A stretch of DNA of 64,000 nucleotides from JAHZKN01 sp965250205 (GTDB lineage: Bacteria; Pseudomonadota; Alphaproteobacteria; Rhizobiales; Hyphomicrobiaceae). The position numbers and the translations under genes are program-made. Of this stretch, positions 61,948-64,000 are shown piece by piece (positions within the stretch are counted from its first letter, which is position 1; every line of letters begins with the position of its first letter). Under the pieces are notes generated by a model that saw only the letters and a program-made list of their open reading frames with translations, searched no databases and had not been told where the DNA came from. The DNA lies in assembly GCA_965250205.1 (NCBI GenBank), contig CBDFNK010000022.1:124001-188000 (forward strand), read 5' to 3'.

Positions 61948-61979
61948 CGTAACGTTCACTTGGTTGTGGCTGTGGTCGG

Positions 61980-62237
61980 CTACTTGCCGACTAAGCCTGC
62001 AACTTCATCGGCGACAGACTGCGCCTCAGTGAATTGTTTTGCGTCGCAGTGGCCTTCTAGTTTGCCAAGCAACTTTTCAACTTGCGCTTTTTTATCATCG
62101 CTCAGGCTGTCAGCTGATTTGAACAACTCAAGAGAAGTGTCCAGGCAACCGTTGACATCCTTTGGTACGCTGATTGCGAAAGCACTGGTTGCGAGACCCG
62201 CAACAAATGCGCCTGCAAGTGCGAAACGTTTAAGCAT
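61980..62237 (-). CDS. small exported protein, unknown
   Basis: Exported protein of 85 residues. The signal peptide is MLKRFALAGAFVAGLATSAFA. The mature part is helical with one pair of cysteines (NGCLDTS, EGHCDAK) that may make a disulfide, around repeats of SLSDDKKAQVEKLLGKLE. No family was recognised, though small secreted proteins of this size and Cys spacing occur in Rhizobiales. It lies between gph and topA on the same strand but is flanked by its own long terminator, so it is probably an independent unit, and its strong terminator suggests high expression. Confidence 0.72.
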   Translation of the reverse strand: MLKRFALAGAFVAGLATSAFAISVPKDVNGCLDTSLELFKSADSLSDDKKAQVEKLLGKLEGHCDAKQFTEAQSVADEVAGLVGK

Positions 62238-62383
62238 CGAATTCCACCTCTTTAGGTTTCTTGGACTTTGGCATGATCCGCATAAGTCATGTTGAAAACG
62301 CCGACAATGTGGCCGTTTGGGTATGGCGCGGCGATCCGCCCTAATCTCATAGTATTATACCAAAACATGACGACAAGGGACCT

Positions 62384-63088
62384 CTAAAGAAGAGCTCTTA
62401 TGCCCAGGATAGCGCTATCGAGGTCGTCAAAATGGCTGATGATCGCGTCGGCACCCAGTTCTTCCATCGGCCTGTCGGTATAGCCATGCGTCACGCCTAG
62501 AACAGGAATGCGGGCTGCTTTAGCGGTTTTGATATCGGTGATGCTATCGCCGATCATTATGGCTCGAGCCGGGTCACCGCCTGCCAATTCCAAGGTCGCC
62601 GTCAGGTGACCGGGATCTGGTTTGCTGACGGTGAATGTGTCGCGTCCGGTAATGGCGGCAAAGCGGTCTGCTAGTTTGAGCTCACCCATCAGCTTTTTAG
62701 CAAGAGCTTCGCTCTTGTTGGTGCAGATGGCGAAGGTGTGCCCTGCTGAATGCAGGCGATCAAGGGCTGCGATGGCACCAGGGTAGGGCATACTGTCAAG
62801 TGCGATATGCCGCGCATAGTAGTCGAGAAAATCAGCCAATAGCTGATCGATTTTTGTGTCTGGTAGGCTCGCCCCGCCATCAATGAGCCCTTCGACAATC
62901 ATGCGGCGCGCTCCAAAGCCAACCCAGTTTCTGAGTTTGTCCATTGTAACGGGTGCCAGATCAACGCTGGCTAAGACATGATTGGTGGCGCGGACGAGGT
63001 CAGGCGCGGTGTCAATCAATGTCCCGTCAAGATCAAATACGATCGTGAGCGTTTCGGTTTGAGGTGATGGGGGATGTGCAGATGTCAT
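62384..63088 (-). CDS. gph: phosphoglycolate phosphatase
   Basis: HAD-superfamily phosphatase of 234 residues. Motif I is FDLDGTL (Asp19 nucleophile, Asp21), motif II ICTNKS, motif III Lys with SKPDPGH, motif IV IGDSITDI. GFGARRMIVEG and the PYPGAIAALDRLHSAGH cap fit Gph, which removes 2-phosphoglycolate made from DNA-damage repair or oxygenase side reactions. Start ATG 63088. Monocistronic, divergent from the dehydrogenase gene (163 bases between). Specificity within this HAD group cannot be proved from sequence. Confidence 0.9.
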   Translation of the reverse strand: MTSAHPPSPQTETLTIVFDLDGTLIDTAPDLVRATNHVLASVDLAPVTMDKLRNWVGFGARRMIVEGLIDGGASLPDTKIDQLLADFLDYYARHIALDSMPYPGAIAALDRLHSAGHTFAICTNKSEALAKKLMGELKLADRFAAITGRDTFTVSKPDPGHLTATLELAGGDPARAIMIGDSITDIKTAKAARIPVLGVTHGYTDRPMEELGADAIISHFDDLDSAILGIRALL

Positions 63089-63251
63089 CGCAACCTATAT
63101 GTGTTTGGCAACCATGCTTCGCCTTTAACACACCGTGGCGAAGGGCAAAGCGACAAATAGGCCAAGCCCGTGCTTGGCTCGGAGCTTGAACCAACAAAGC
63201 CCCGGCTCTAAACACTATGTGCAGTGTATGAAACACCTCTTGGGAGCCCTA

Positions 63252-64000
63252 ATGGATCAGCGGTCCGATAGTCTTGTTCGTAGCCAAGCTTTTATCAAGG
63301 GGGAGTGGGTTGGCACGCCGACGCTGCCCGTGCTCGATAAGGCGACGGGTGAAGAAATTACCAAAGTAGCGGATCTTGGGCGCGATGAGACACGACAGGC
63401 AATCACTGCCGCTCACGGAGCCCAACCGGACTGGGCGCGAAAAACAGCAAAAGAGCGATCTGAACTTCTGCGCAAGTGGTATGATCTGATCTTAGCACAT
63501 AGTGATGAGCTGGCGCACATTCTCACGCGTGAGCAAGGCAAGCCGTTGGCTGAAGCCCGTGGCGAAATCACTTATGGAGCGGGCTTCGTTGAGTTTTTTG
63601 CAGAGCAAGCCAAGCGCATTTATGGCGAGACAATTCCGTCTCCAAAAAACGACAACCGCCTCATTGTGATTAAGCAACCGATTGGTGTGGTTGGCGCCAT
63701 CACGCCGTGGAATTTTCCCAATGCGATGATCACGCGCAAGGTAACACCTGCACTCGCGGCTGGGTGTACGGTGGTGGTTAAGCCAGCCGAAGCGACACCG
63801 CTTTCTGCGTTGGCACTCGCCGTATTGGCGGAGCGGGCAGGGATCCCGGCAGGCGTGTTAAATATCGTGCCTACACAAGACCCAGAGCCGGTGGGTAGGG
63901 AGTTATGCACCAATCCTGACGTCGCAATGATCACGTTTACTGGTTCAACTGCGGTCGGCAAAAAACTTCTCAGCCAAGCCGCCAGCACCGTCAAGAAAAC
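63252..64000 (+). CDS. gabD: NAD(P)-dependent succinate-semialdehyde dehydrogenase, start only
   Basis: First 249 residues of an aldehyde dehydrogenase; the frame is open at the window edge. Sequence: FIKGEWVGTPT, WARKTAKERSELLRKWYDL, EQGKPLAEARGEI, PIGVVGAITPWNFPNAMITRKVTPALAAGCTVVVKPAEATPLSALAL and FTGSTAVGKKL match GabD of the GABA shunt, with the NAD(P)-binding TPWNFP and KPAE motifs. The catalytic Glu and Cys lie beyond the edge. Start ATG 63252 has GGGAG about seven bases upstream. It could also be another semialdehyde dehydrogenase of the ALDH5 group. Confidence 0.9.
   Translation, partial: MDQRSDSLVRSQAFIKGEWVGTPTLPVLDKATGEEITKVADLGRDETRQAITAAHGAQPDWARKTAKERSELLRKWYDLILAHSDELAHILTREQGKPLAEARGEITYGAGFVEFFAEQAKRIYGETIPSPKNDNRLIVIKQPIGVVGAITPWNFPNAMITRKVTPALAAGCTVVVKPAEATPLSALALAVLAERAGIPAGVLNIVPTQDPEPVGRELCTNPDVAMITFTGSTAVGKKLLSQAASTVKK

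Overview
The window looks like a chromosomal segment of an alphaproteobacterium, most likely of the Hyphomicrobiales (Rhizobiales) or a close relative. The evidence is gene content: a divK-pleD pair facing rpmG, a topA-rnr-DUF983-NUDIX run, an EipB (DUF1849) protein, DUF3572, DUF1285, a CoA-pyrophosphatase/DUF6111/cca trio, a fused-operon petABC (cytochrome bc1), methylmalonyl-CoA mutase in two subunits, and an H-NS-type protein with the TWTGRGRKP motif. No tRNA, rRNA, CRISPR array or prophage was seen. The class is secure; the order is an inference from synteny memory.

Layout. 1-6.3 kb: a DUF1285 protein, an alpha/beta hydrolase, a glycerolipid acyltransferase, a lipoprotein, an Arg/Gly-rich secreted protein and a GNAT enzyme with an 18-bp tandem-repeat leader. 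6.4-11.4 kb: a two-gene SbcD/SbcC-like nuclease-ATPase pair followed by a broken IS66 transposase. 11.5-15.7 kb: mutA-mutB. 16-19.5 kb: a HerA-like ATPase, iron superoxide dismutase, a 757-bp gene-free stretch and an H-NS-like protein with a histone-H1-like tail. 19.9-28.4 kb: tRNA maturation (cca, trmL), CoA-pyrophosphatase, hemF, an ABC exporter and envelope proteins. 28.7-31.6 kb: petABC. 31.7-35.9 kb: mtnP, apt, a zinc-ribbon protein, mtnA and a class II aldolase, which together fit salvage of 5'-methylthioadenosine/5'-deoxyadenosine through the 'DHAP shunt'. 36-46.7 kb: envelope and transport genes (porin-like barrel, exbB-exbD-tonB, DUF900 esterase, repeat protein, YiiX-like amidase) plus meaB, the chaperone for the mutase 25 kb away. 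46.8-50 kb: a HIT/DUF482/GDPD/RidA run. 50-62 kb: eipB, a ROK kinase, DUF3572, divK-pleD (cell-cycle and cyclic-di-GMP signalling) and the topA-rnr-DUF983-NUDIX-rpmG run. 62-64 kb: a small secreted protein, gph and the start of a gabD-type aldehyde dehydrogenase that runs off the window.

The most unusual thing is not a gene. A dispersed intergenic element of about 130-145 bp occurs six times (five near full length, one fragment), always at the 3' side of genes and never in a divergent promoter region. Each full copy has a first stem-loop with GATCAAC/GTTGATC arms, a variable run of 13-14-bp units, and a second stem-loop whose arms in the best copy are a perfect 13-bp inverted repeat. In two places the element itself supplies the stop codon of the upstream gene, and one copy carries a paired change that keeps the stem. 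It could be a MITE/REP-like repeat serving as a 3'-end processing or bidirectional termination signal.
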